Below, piece by piece: positions 43,569 to 51,694 of a DNA stretch of 64,000 bases. Made by a program: the position numbers and the translations under genes. Positions within the stretch are counted from its first letter, which is position 1. Each line of letters starts with the position of its first letter. The stretch spans positions 1 through 64,000 of the forward strand of contig JAEUHQ010000078.1 of assembly GCA_016794565.1 (NCBI GenBank). The letters are read 5' to 3'. The notes beneath the pieces were generated by a model that made no database searches, was not told where the DNA came from, and saw only the letters and a list, made by a program, of their open reading frames with translations. This stretch comes from Planctomycetota bacterium (GTDB taxonomy: Bacteria; Planctomycetota; UBA1135; UBA2386).

Positions 43569-44594
43569 TCAGGAGCGCGGCGTGAGGCGCCGGCAGACCG
43601 CGGCAGTGAAGTCCTTCGTCGACTTCGTGCCGCCGAGGTCGCGCGTGGTTTCGCCTGCGGCGATCGTCTGACGCACCGCGTCGTCGACCATCTGGCCGAG
43701 TCCTCTGCAGCCTGCGTGCGTGAGCAGCATCGCGAACGCGAGCAGCGACGCCGACGGATTGCACACCCCCTTGCCGGCGATGTCCGGCGCGGTGCCTCCT
43801 GCGGGGTCGAACATGGCCAGGTCGACGCGCCCCTGCTCGTCGAACGAGTAGCTCGCGCTCGCGCCGAGACCGATGCTCCCCACCATGCCGCACGCCATGT
43901 CGGACAGGAAGTCGCCGTACTCGTTCGGCGTGACGATCACGCGGTAGGCCTCGGGCTTCAGCAGCAACTTGTAGAGCAGCGCGTCGAACAACTCGACCTG
44001 GTGTGCGACGCCGGGGAAGGCGCGCGCCACGTCGAGGACGATCTCCTCGAACAGGCCGTCCGTCGCGCGTTGGATCGTGTGCTTGCTGCTGCTGACGACG
44101 CCGCAGCCGAGGCGCCGCGCGAGTTCGAATGCGTAGAGTGCCGCTTCCCGCGACGGCCGGCGTTCGATCACGCGGATCGACACGGCCACGTCGTCACCGA
44201 TCCGTCGACCTGCGTCCTCGTAGGTGCCGCCGACGGCGATCCGGATGATGTGCAGGTCGACCTTGCCGTCGTGTCGGGTCTTCACACCCGGCAGGCTGGC
44301 GACCGGCCGGTGGATCACCGAGAAGCGGCAACGATCGCGCAGGATCTTGTTCGGACTCTCCCTCTCCGTCACGGTCGGGTACTTCAGTGCGATCCGGCGG
44401 TCGCGGATGGCGGCGACCGCAGTGTCGTAGCACGCGGTCGGACTCTTGCGCCGGGCCTCGAGGGTCAGGTCGACCGGGTGGAACTGCACCGCGATCGGAA
44501 GGGCGTTCGCCACTTCGTGGACGCTGGCCGAGAGTTCCGGAGAGATGCCGTCGCCGTGGAGCTCGGCGAGGTGGACGGTTTCGCGATCGGGCAT
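43569..44594 (-). CDS. Isocitrate/isopropylmalate dehydrogenase family enzyme (probably NAD-isocitrate type)
   Basis: 341 residues from ATG 44594. The family acts on 2-hydroxy-3-alkyl-malates by oxidative decarboxylation. Visible sites are LHGDGISPE near the N-terminus; ESPNKILRDRCRFSVIHRPV, where S and N plus the arginines bind isocitrate; IVTPNEYGDFLSDMA with the metal-binding Asp residues; and GGTAPDIAGKGVCNPSA, the nucleotide loop. The Ser-Asn-x-x-x-Arg pattern favours isocitrate over isopropylmalate, and the size fits the NAD-dependent short isocitrate or homoisocitrate type. Some residues around DRCRFSVI are unusual. No leu or TCA genes are adjacent, so the substrate stays provisional. 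Confidence 0.82.
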   Translation of the reverse strand: MPDRETVHLAELHGDGISPELSASVHEVANALPIAVQFHPVDLTLEARRKSPTACYDTAVAAIRDRRIALKYPTVTERESPNKILRDRCRFSVIHRPVASLPGVKTRHDGKVDLHIIRIAVGGTYEDAGRRIGDDVAVSIRVIERRPSREAALYAFELARRLGCGVVSSSKHTIQRATDGLFEEIVLDVARAFPGVAHQVELFDALLYKLLLKPEAYRVIVTPNEYGDFLSDMACGMVGSIGLGASASYSFDEQGRVDLAMFDPAGGTAPDIAGKGVCNPSASLLAFAMLLTHAGCRGLGQMVDDAVRQTIAAGETTRDLGGTKSTKDFTAAVCRRLTPRS

Positions 44595-44717
44595 GTCGGG
44601 CCGCGCAGTGTCGCGGAAACGCGGTGTGCTTCGCAAGCGCGCGCCCCCGCGGTGCGGGAAAGCGTTGCGGTCGGGCGCCGCGGTGCGGCGGCGCCCCTGT
44701 CTCCTACTCCTCGCCCC

Positions 44718-45746
44718 TCACTTCTCGCCGGACTTCGGCTCGGTCCTCTCCGACTCGCCCGTCTTCGCGGGCTCGGCCTTCGCGGGAGCCTTCTTGGGCA
44801 TCGCGGCTTCGGCCGTCGTGCGCTTCGTCGAGACGGTGTTCTTCATCGCCATTTGCATCGCGCCCATCGGCGTCTCGATGTCGACGTCCATCGACACGGT
44901 GTTCGAGGCCTCGATGACGAAGCCATCCTGCCGCGAGACCTTCTGCGTGCCCATCACCTTGCCGTTGCTGATGGTCATGTTCTTCATCATCTCGCGCATC
45001 GGATCGTCGCCCTCTTCGCCGCCGGCCGCGTCGTCGTCGGCCGGCTTCTCGACGGTGCCGGTAGCCGTGATCTCGAACGACGCGTCGTCGCACTTGGCGA
45101 GCGTCAGCTTCATCTTGTTGCTCGCCCCGATGCGGCCCGTGCCCTTCTCGACGCGATCCCACGATGCGCCGACCGCGATCGGCTTCTCCGGCACGATGCC
45201 GAACGCCGCCTCGGCCAGGTGCTTCAGCGTCTCTTCGTTGACGGGATTGCCCATGCGCCCGCCGCCGACCTTCAGCAGATCGGCGGCACCTTCGAGCGAC
45301 GTCGCCTTGCCCATGCTGTCGAGCTTGGCGACGAACTTCTTGCCGGCCAGCTTGGTCATCTGCTTGACCATGGCCGACGGGTTCATGCCACCCATGTCGT
45401 CGCCACCGTCGTCGCCGTCGTCGGGGGCCGCCGAGTCGAACTCGGCCTCGCCCATCGGGCCCATCTGCATCGCGCCATGGATGCGCACGATCTCGGTCTC
45501 GACGACGAGCATCCCCTTGTCGTCGACATCGAGCACCGTGACGTGCAGCGTGTGTGTCGTCGTGCCGCCGACATCGAACTGCTGGCCGCCCTGGTCGATC
45601 GTCTGCTCCTGCTTCGATTCCTGCAGCAGCCAGACGGAGCTGCCCTTCTTCGCGGTCGTGCGCAGCGTCAGCTCGGGGCCCTGGGCCGCGACCGAAGCGG
45701 CGAGGCAGAGGAAGGACAGGATGGAGGACTTCGTGATTGGATTCAT
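44718..45746 (-). CDS. Exported protein, DUF6263-like
   Basis: 342 residues from ATG 45746 with a signal peptide (about 1-21, SVAAQ). Strand pattern LTLRTTAKKGSSVWLLQESKQ, then LHVTVLDVDDKGMLVVETEI, and later VGASWDRVEKGTG resemble the DUF6263 family of exported proteins. A very acidic insert (DDGDDGGDD) lies near 108-118, and another around 236-246; the last 30 residues are Lys, Pro, Ala and Glu rich, a disordered tail. No catalytic motif is seen. It lies upstream of the isocitrate-dehydrogenase-family gene by 124 bp and downstream of the two-component pair, on the same strand. Confidence 0.65.
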   Translation of the reverse strand: MNPITKSSILSFLCLAASVAAQGPELTLRTTAKKGSSVWLLQESKQEQTIDQGGQQFDVGGTTTHTLHVTVLDVDDKGMLVVETEIVRIHGAMQMGPMGEAEFDSAAPDDGDDGGDDMGGMNPSAMVKQMTKLAGKKFVAKLDSMGKATSLEGAADLLKVGGGRMGNPVNEETLKHLAEAAFGIVPEKPIAVGASWDRVEKGTGRIGASNKMKLTLAKCDDASFEITATGTVEKPADDDAAGGEEGDDPMREMMKNMTISNGKVMGTQKVSRQDGFVIEASNTVSMDVDIETPMGAMQMAMKNTVSTKRTTAEAAMPKKAPAKAEPAKTGESERTEPKSGEK

Positions 45747-45853
45747 GCGGTGGTCCGGCGGCCGGTTTGGGAAAGGCGCGTAGTGGCCGGAGCGGCGGCA
45801 CAATACGTCGCGCGATCGCCGCGGCGTAGCGTCCGCTGGCGTTCTGCGCCGCG

Positions 45854-46540
45854 TCAGCGGTCGAAGCGCAGCCCCAGGCCTCGGACGGTGATCAGATGCC
45901 TTGGCGCGCCCGGGTCGACTTCGAACAGCTTGCGAAGGCGCAGGACGACGTTGTCGAGGGTTCGGACCGTCCGCGGCGCCGTGCTGCCGAAGAGGTGCTC
46001 GATCACGGTCTTGCGCAGGACCACGGTGCCGGCATGCGCGGCCAGGAGGCGCAGCAGCTTCGTCTCGGTCGCCGTGAGGGCGACCGTCCCGCCGTCCCGG
46101 CACTTCGCCTGCATGGAACGGAAGTCCACTTCGTTGCCGCCGAACTGGAGCACGTCCGCGCCGACCGTCGGCGGCGGCCGGCGGCGAAGGAGCGCATCCA
46201 CGCGCAACAACAGTTCGCGGAGGTTGAACGGCTTCGTCAGGTAGTCGTCGGCGTGCAGCTCGAGGCCGCGGATGCGGTCGCGGTCGGAGCTGCGTGCGCT
46301 CAGCACGAGCACCGGCGTCTGGTCGCCGCGCGCCCGCAGCTGGCGCAGCACCTCGAACCCGTCGCAGCCCGGCAGCATCACGTCGAGGATCAGGAGATCG
46401 ATGCCGCCTTGCGCCATCCGTTCGAGCGCCTTCGGTCCCGTGAGCACGTGCTCGGCGTGGTAGGTCTCCACAGCGAGGTTGTCGCACAGCATTTCGCCGA
46501 GCGCCCGCTCGTCCTCTGCGACCAGGATCCAGCGACTCAT
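45854..46540 (-). CDS. OmpR/PhoB-type response regulator
   Basis: 228 residues from ATG 46540, which overlaps the histidine-kinase stop as ATGA. The receiver domain has E9-D10-E11 at the acidic pocket, phospho-acceptor D53 in LLILDVMLPG, S81 in VLSAR and K103 in LTKPF, all as expected. The winged-helix DNA-binding domain follows (about 128-228), with ALTATETKLLRLLAAHAG, a recognition helix region and ITVRGLGLRFDR at the end. It should bind DNA as a dimer when phosphorylated by the adjacent kinase. Its target genes cannot be read; the exported-protein genes on both sides are candidates. Confidence 0.93.
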   Translation of the reverse strand: MSRWILVAEDERALGEMLCDNLAVETYHAEHVLTGPKALERMAQGGIDLLILDVMLPGCDGFEVLRQLRARGDQTPVLVLSARSSDRDRIRGLELHADDYLTKPFNLRELLLRVDALLRRRPPPTVGADVLQFGGNEVDFRSMQAKCRDGGTVALTATETKLLRLLAAHAGTVVLRKTVIEHLFGSTAPRTVRTLDNVVLRLRKLFEVDPGAPRHLITVRGLGLRFDR

Positions 46541-47520
46541 GTGCTGAGCTCCAAGGGAAGGCGCACGACGAATTCGCTGCCCTTGCCGCGGCCAGCGCTG
46601 TGTGCCGAGACGGAGCCCTCGTGCGCCTTCACGAGTTCTTCGACCAGGTGCAGGCCGAGCCCGGTGCCGCCGGTCGCCGTGTCGCTGCCGCGCCAGAACG
46701 GGACGAATGCGTGTGCGAGTTCGCTGCTGTCCATGCCGCGACCGTCGTCGCGGACCGAGATGCTGGCGGCGCGGGTGTTCGCGTCGAGGGTCACGGTCAC
46801 GCGGCTGCCCGCCGTCGAGAACTTGACCGCGTTGTCGAGCAGGTTGCGCAGCACGAGCTGGATCGCGGCCGGATCGCGGCGGTACGGCAGCGAAGCGGGC
46901 GCCCTCGTCTGGATCGTGATCTCCGCGGCGAGCGCGCGGGCTTCGACGGCGGCGACAGCCTCGGCGACGTCGTGCACGAGGTCGCCGCGTTCCCGGATCG
47001 ACGCCCGCGGCGCCGTTCGCAGGCCCGCGGCCGTGAGCACGTTCGTGAGTCCTCGCTCGAGTCGTTCGGCCTCGAGCAACCCGTTCTGAAGGTAGCGCGC
47101 ACGTTTGTCCATCGGCAGACGATCGCCCCGCAGCGATTCCAGCAGAAGCACGATCGTGGCGAGCGGCGTCTTGAGCTCGTGCGTGGCGGCGGCCAGGAAC
47201 CGATCCTGCGCGATGCGGAGCTCGGCCTCGCGGCGCACCGACGCGACGTAGAGCCAGCCCGACGCGAGGAGAACGATCGCGAACGCGATGCCCTCGCTCC
47301 CGAACATGAGCTGCCGCGATTTCGCGATCACTTCGAGGTCGACCGGGTCCGTCGCGCCGAGCGCCGCCGCCGCTCCGGGAATGTCGCCGGCGGACAGCCG
47401 TCGGCTGGCGGCGGCGAGGTCGCGGCTCGCGTGGATCTGGAACGTGGTCCACCACAGGACCAGCGCCAGCGCGAGGCCGAGAATCACCAGGAACAGGATC
47501 GAGCTCTTCGTCCGCGGCAC
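46537..47520 (-). CDS. Membrane sensor histidine kinase
   Basis: 327 residues. Two transmembrane segments (about 7-27 and 77-95) flank a short periplasmic loop of some 45 residues that would sense the signal. There is no HAMP or PAS domain. H114 in AATHELKTPLA is the phosphorylated His of the HisKA domain; the ATPase domain has N-box NLLDNAVKFS, G1 DDGRGMD and G2 GGTGLGLHLV. It overlaps the response regulator by 4 bp, forming a normal two-component pair. The exported protein gene at 47527 begins upstream and ends 6 bp before this start, so it may belong to the same operon. Confidence 0.93.
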   Translation of the reverse strand: MPRTKSSILFLVILGLALALVLWWTTFQIHASRDLAAASRRLSAGDIPGAAAALGATDPVDLEVIAKSRQLMFGSEGIAFAIVLLASGWLYVASVRREAELRIAQDRFLAAATHELKTPLATIVLLLESLRGDRLPMDKRARYLQNGLLEAERLERGLTNVLTAAGLRTAPRASIRERGDLVHDVAEAVAAVEARALAAEITIQTRAPASLPYRRDPAAIQLVLRNLLDNAVKFSTAGSRVTVTLDANTRAASISVRDDGRGMDSSELAHAFVPFWRGSDTATGGTGLGLHLVEELVKAHEGSVSAHSAGRGKGSEFVVRLPLELST

Positions 47521-47526
47521 GCGGCG

Positions 47527-48624
47527 TCAGAGCGTACGCAGGCGGACGGCGAAGCCGAAGGGCTTCACCGAGTTCGCGACCGACGCGGCGGAATCCGTGT
47601 CGTGTGCGACGGTGTAGATGCCGCGACCCGGCGTCGCGAACGAGCCGAGAGAAACCTCGACGGCGTTGCTCGTGACGAGGCCGAACGCGTTCGCTCCGTC
47701 GATCAGGGACACGGCCTGTTCGTAGATGACCAGACCCGCGAACGCGTTGTCCGCGGGCATGGCGAGCGACGCCCCCGGTTGTTCGGTGCCGAACGAGCCG
47801 GCGCCGTCCGTCACGACCACCTTGAAGATGATCGGGTCGACGTAGACGGTGCACGTGGTGCCCGGCAGCGTCGCCGCCGGATTCGTGATCCCGAAGATCG
47901 TCAGCGCGAGCGCGTTTGCGCCGAGGTTCTGGCCGGCGAGTTGGTGCGCCGCGCCGGGCGCGTAGGTGCCCGAAGGCGTGATGGTCGCCGCGGGCTGCCC
48001 GATCGCGGCGCTGCAGCCGATGCCGAGCGTCGTGGCGCTGCCGTTCTGGACGCCGCCCGACGTCGTCGTGCCGTCGAGGATCGCGTGCGCGAAGCCGAAC
48101 GACGAGATGTTGTTCCCCTCCATCGTGATGTCGACGACGAGCCAGCCGCCGGGCGGGATCGCGACGGCGACGGGAAGCGTGAAGTCGAACTGCAACGAAC
48201 CGTTCGGCCCGCCCCAGGGGTGCGGATTGGCGGAACCCGGATCGGGGAGGTAGGTCCATGCGCCGTCGCGCGCGGTCGTGAGCGGCTGCGTGAGGTTCGC
48301 GGCGAAGTCCGCGCCCGGAACGGCGATCTCCGTCGTCCCGATCCGGATGTGCAGGCGCGAGATCGAGAACGGGCCGGGCGCGCCGACCGCGGGGATCGGG
48401 CCGTCGTAGCGCAGCGACAGCTGGTCCGCGACGAACGTGCTCGCGCCGACCTCCGACGCGTCGAAGAACATCTGCACGCGCGCGTCCGGCTGCATGAACG
48501 GCACGAGGCTGTAGCTGCCGAGTTCGGCCGTGGTGTCCGACTGCGCCGGCAGGGCGAGGTAGGTCTGGGCGGACAGGGATGCCGCTGCGAGGCAGAGGCA
48601 CGACGGGAAGAACGAACGACTCAT
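47527..48624 (-). CDS. Exported protein with lineage-specific C-terminal module
   Basis: 365 residues from ATG 48624, signal peptide about 1-19. The first 200 residues are beta-rich with an embedded LHIRIGTTEIAV and PPGGWLVVDITMEGN, a jelly-roll-like unit. From about 200 the protein has a module also seen at the ends of the exported proteins at 53387 and 55398: a GIGC-type start, a PG-rich turn, a TVYVDP strand, D-x-x-G, AFAGLVIYEQAVSL and ending near GLVTSNAVEV. The N-terminal part suggests a structural or binding role. It lies 6 bp before the histidine-kinase start, so it may be co-transcribed with that pair. No enzyme motif is seen. Confidence 0.7.
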   Translation of the reverse strand: MSRSFFPSCLCLAAASLSAQTYLALPAQSDTTAELGSYSLVPFMQPDARVQMFFDASEVGASTFVADQLSLRYDGPIPAVGAPGPFSISRLHIRIGTTEIAVPGADFAANLTQPLTTARDGAWTYLPDPGSANPHPWGGPNGSLQFDFTLPVAVAIPPGGWLVVDITMEGNNISSFGFAHAILDGTTTSGGVQNGSATTLGIGCSAAIGQPAATITPSGTYAPGAAHQLAGQNLGANALALTIFGITNPAATLPGTTCTVYVDPIIFKVVVTDGAGSFGTEQPGASLAMPADNAFAGLVIYEQAVSLIDGANAFGLVTSNAVEVSLGSFATPGRGIYTVAHDTDSAASVANSVKPFGFAVRLRTL

Positions 48625-48632
48625 GGGCGCGA

Positions 48633-48688
48633 ACGCTAGGGAGCGGTTCGCGGCCGTGTGTCATGCCGCGGTCATCGCTTGCTACTCT
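48633..48688. promoter_or_regulatory. Divergent -10-like elements
   Basis: On the minus strand TAGCGT (48633-48638) lies 8 nt before ATG 48624. On the plus strand TACTCT (48683-48688), in TGCTACTCTC, lies 6 nt before GTG 48695. Both imply near-leaderless messages. Confidence 0.4.
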
Positions 48689-48694
48689 CCTTCC

Positions 48695-50977
48695 GTGCCT
48701 CGTCTCTGCGCGCTGTTCCTCGCTTCCTGCGCGACCGCCGTCGCGTCGGCGCAGGATCCGTCGGGTGCGTCCATCGAGTCGTTCGCAGCCGAACACTGCC
48801 TCGACTGCCACGGCGGCGAGAAGACGAAAGGCGACCTCGATCTCCGGGCCTGGCCGAAGGATCCGGTCGAATGGGCCTGGCGGGCGAGCCGAGTGCGCAT
48901 GCGGGTGCGATCCGGCGAGATGCCGCCGCCGGACTCGGAGCCGCTCTCGCCGGAGCTGCGCACTGGCCTCGTCGCGGACGTCGACGCGGTGTTGCGCGAG
49001 ATGGTGCCGCGGCTCCCGAGCGACCCGGGGCGCGTCACGGTGCGACGTCTGTCGCGCACGCAGTGGTCCAACGTGGTGCGCGACCTCTTCGAAGTCGTCG
49101 CGGACACCGAGGCGTTCCCGGCGGACGACCTCGGCTACGGCTTCGACACGATCGGCGACGCGACGACGTTCTCGACGTTGCACCTCGAGAAGTACATGGA
49201 CGCGGCGCGGGACACGGCGCTCGCGGTGTTCGACGGCGAGGATCCCGCGCGCCCGGCGGTCCGTCGTGTCGAGGCCGAAACCATGGATCTGGTGGATGGG
49301 CCGGGTGCGGGCATGGAAGGCAGCGTCGCGAACCTCTACACACGCGCGACGATCGAGCAGGCCGTGCACTTGCCGCGCGACGGGACCTACCGCGTCGTGC
49401 TGCGCGCGGGTGCCGACCAGGCGGGCGACGAACCAGCGAAGATGCTGCTGCGCCTCGACGGGCGCGACCTGGAGACTTGGGACGTCGCGACGAAGCGGAT
49501 GGACGAGTTCGGCCTCACTGCGCCGCTCACCGGCGGCGAACACCGGTTCGCGATCGCATTCGTCAACGACTTCTACGATCCGAAGAACCCCGACCCCTCC
49601 AGGCGCGACCGCAATCTGAAGGTGGACTGGCTCGAGGTGCGCGGGCCGCTCGACGACCGGGCTCTTCCGCCAGCGCGCCGCGCGATGCAGGAGGCCCTGA
49701 ACGGGAAGGGCACCGACGGCGCGAAGCTGCGCGGCCTCGTGCGCGCGATGCTGCCGTGGGTCCATCGTCGCCCCGTCGCGGACGACGAAGTCGCTCGCTA
49801 CGTGCAGACCGGTGACGCCGTGCTGCGCCGCGGCCAGCCGTTGCTCGCCGCCGCGCGTGCCGTGCTGCAGGCGGCGCTCGTGTCGCCGCACTTCCTCTTC
49901 CGCATCGAGCCGGTGGGCAGCGATCGGGGCGCAGGCGGCGCTTCGCCGGTCGCCGGCCCGGCGCTCGCGGTGCGGCTCTCGTTCTTCCTCTGGGCGAGTA
50001 CCCCCGACGAGCGTCTCGCCCGCCTCGGGTCGACCGGGCGCCTCGCCGACGCGGCGACGCTCGCCGAGGAAGTGACGCGCATGCTCGCCGATCCGCGGGC
50101 AGAGTCGCTCGCGACGGAGTTCGCCGCCCAGTGGCTCGAGCTGCGCAACCTCGCCGATCGAACGCCCGACCCGGGGCGTTTCCCCGGCTTCGACGACGCA
50201 CTGAAGGCGTCGCTGCGGCGCGAGACGGAGCTGCTCTTCGCGGCCGTTCTGCGCGAGGATCGCGACGTGCGCGACCTGCTCGACTGTGAGTTCACGCACG
50301 TCGACCGGCGGCTGGCGGCGTTCTACGGGCTGCCCGCGCCGGCGTCCGACGCGTTCGAGCGTGTGCCGCTGCCCGAGGCGATGCGCGAGCGAGGCGGCGT
50401 GCTCGGCCACGCGAGCGTGCTCGCGGTCACGTCCAACCCGACGCGAACGTCGCCGGTGAAGCGCGGCAAGTGGATCCTGGACAACCTGCTCGGTCAGGCG
50501 CCGCCGCCGCCGCCGCCCGGCAACGACACACTGGCGAAGGAATCGGAGATCGACAGCACCCGTTCGTTCCGCGAGCAGCTCTCGCAGCATCGGCAACGGG
50601 TCGCGTGCGCCGGCTGCCACGTTCGCATGGACACGCTCGGCTTCGCCCTCGAACGCTTCGACGCGATCGGGCGAGGCCGCGCGTCGGATTCCGCGGGACC
50701 CATCGACTGCAGCGGCGAGCTGCCCGGCGGGGTGCGCATCGAGGGCATCACCGGACTGAAGGACATGCTGCGCGAAGACCCGGCGTTCGTACACAACGTC
50801 GCGCGGAAGCTGTTCGTCTACGCAGTCGGTCGCGACGCGAGGCCGGTGGATCGGCTCCGGCTGTGGTGGCAGGTCGATCGCAAGCTGGAGGCGGGCCGTG
50901 TGACGCTGCGCGATCTGGTCACGATCGTCGTGAACGACGAAGCGTTCCGCCTGCGATCGACAGCGTCGGCTCGGTGA
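48695..50977 (+). CDS. DUF1592/DUF1588/DUF1585 planctomycete cytochrome-type protein
   Basis: 760 residues from GTG 48695, which begins a signal peptide (LCALFLASCATAVASA). The N-terminal planctomycete cytochrome c domain has C35-LDC-H39. DUF1587 (RRLSRTQWSNVVRDLF), an insert with a carbohydrate-binding-like sandwich (DGTYRVVLRAGADQ), DUF1592 (VRLSFFLWASTPDERL), DUF1588 (RGGVLGHASVLAVTSNPTRTSPVKRGKW) and DUF1585 (KLFVYAVGR) follow. A second heme-type motif, C638-AGC-H642, lies between DUF1588 and DUF1585. These proteins normally pair with a DUF1552 gene; none is adjacent here. An exported electron-transfer or sugar-oxidation role is presumed for the family but not proved. Confidence 0.92.
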   Translation: MPRLCALFLASCATAVASAQDPSGASIESFAAEHCLDCHGGEKTKGDLDLRAWPKDPVEWAWRASRVRMRVRSGEMPPPDSEPLSPELRTGLVADVDAVLREMVPRLPSDPGRVTVRRLSRTQWSNVVRDLFEVVADTEAFPADDLGYGFDTIGDATTFSTLHLEKYMDAARDTALAVFDGEDPARPAVRRVEAETMDLVDGPGAGMEGSVANLYTRATIEQAVHLPRDGTYRVVLRAGADQAGDEPAKMLLRLDGRDLETWDVATKRMDEFGLTAPLTGGEHRFAIAFVNDFYDPKNPDPSRRDRNLKVDWLEVRGPLDDRALPPARRAMQEALNGKGTDGAKLRGLVRAMLPWVHRRPVADDEVARYVQTGDAVLRRGQPLLAAARAVLQAALVSPHFLFRIEPVGSDRGAGGASPVAGPALAVRLSFFLWASTPDERLARLGSTGRLADAATLAEEVTRMLADPRAESLATEFAAQWLELRNLADRTPDPGRFPGFDDALKASLRRETELLFAAVLREDRDVRDLLDCEFTHVDRRLAAFYGLPAPASDAFERVPLPEAMRERGGVLGHASVLAVTSNPTRTSPVKRGKWILDNLLGQAPPPPPPGNDTLAKESEIDSTRSFREQLSQHRQRVACAGCHVRMDTLGFALERFDAIGRGRASDSAGPIDCSGELPGGVRIEGITGLKDMLREDPAFVHNVARKLFVYAVGRDARPVDRLRLWWQVDRKLEAGRVTLRDLVTIVVNDEAFRLRSTASAR

Positions 50978-51093
50978 AAGCGCGCCGTGAATTCCCGATG
51001 CCACGGAGCGCTCCGAAGCCGGGAATCGCCGCGGGGCCCTGGCCGGCAAAAGAAACTCCCGAAGCGGGACGTCGCGCACCGATCTACGCCGAC

Positions 51094-51372
51094 ATGGCAA
51101 GACGACTTCTGTGTGGCCTGGTCCTCTCGACTCTGGCCTTCCTGCCCGGTTGTGCCACGACGAACGGGGTCCGCTGGGCCTACGGCATGGACTCGGTCTA
51201 CGACGAGCCGGACAGCCTGTCCGAGAGCCTCGCGCTCCGCGCGCTGGTCGGCGTCCCGGTGATCGTCGGCGGCGCGGCGTGGGATCTGACGACGTGGCCG
51301 CTGCAGATCATCTTCGGCGTCTGGCCCACGTGGGGCCGCACGTCGACGATGATGAACCCGACCGCGGGCTGA
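51094..51372 (+). CDS. Small lipoprotein
   Basis: 92 residues from ATG 51094. The N-terminus MARRLLCGLVLSTLAFLPGC ends in a lipobox with the Cys at residue 20, so signal peptidase II processing and membrane anchoring are expected. The mature part has YGMDSVYDEPDSLSESL and a hydrophobic GVPVIVGGAAWDLTTWPLQ, a pattern faintly like YceK/YidQ small lipoproteins. It lies 117 bp after the DUF1592 gene and 49 bp before acylphosphatase. The role is unknown. Confidence 0.7.
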   Translation: MARRLLCGLVLSTLAFLPGCATTNGVRWAYGMDSVYDEPDSLSESLALRALVGVPVIVGGAAWDLTTWPLQIIFGVWPTWGRTSTMMNPTAG

Positions 51373-51421
51373 GCGAACGCGACGTCTGATCCTGCGGTCG
51401 GATCGACGCGAGAATGAGGAC

Positions 51422-51694
51422 GTGCGCCGCTTTCGTTTCGTCGTCACCGGTCGAGTGCAGGGCGTCGGCTTCCGCGCGTGTGCGGCGGCCGAGGCCCGGC
51501 GCCTCGGTGTGCAAGGGCACGTGCGGAACCGCCGTGATGGTGCGGTGGAGGGTGAGGCCCAGGGCGAGCCGGACCGCGTCTCTTCGTTCGCGGAGTGGCT
51601 GCGCCGCGGACCGCCGTTCTCGCAGGTCGCGACCGTCGACCTTCAGGAGATCCCGCTCGTCGAGGGCCGCTCGGACTTCGAGATCCGCCGCTGA
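51422..51694 (+). CDS. acyP: Acylphosphatase
   Basis: 90 residues from GTG 51422, the normal size. The enzyme hydrolyses acyl-phosphates such as acetyl- or carbamoyl-phosphate in the cytoplasm. The signature GRVQGVGFR (10-18) gives the phosphate loop and catalytic R18; N36 in GHVRNRRDG is the second catalytic residue. GAVEGEAQG follows as in the family. The last 52 bp overlap the 3' end of the convergent gene at 51643. The pairing with a small lipoprotein upstream is probably chance. Confidence 0.93.
   Translation: MRRFRFVVTGRVQGVGFRACAAAEARRLGVQGHVRNRRDGAVEGEAQGEPDRVSSFAEWLRRGPPFSQVATVDLQEIPLVEGRSDFEIRR

Noticed and set aside
45854..51100. 1748-codon minus-strand frame
   Set aside because: Beyond the response regulator it is antisense or out of frame to the histidine kinase, exported protein and DUF1592 genes, with shadow composition.
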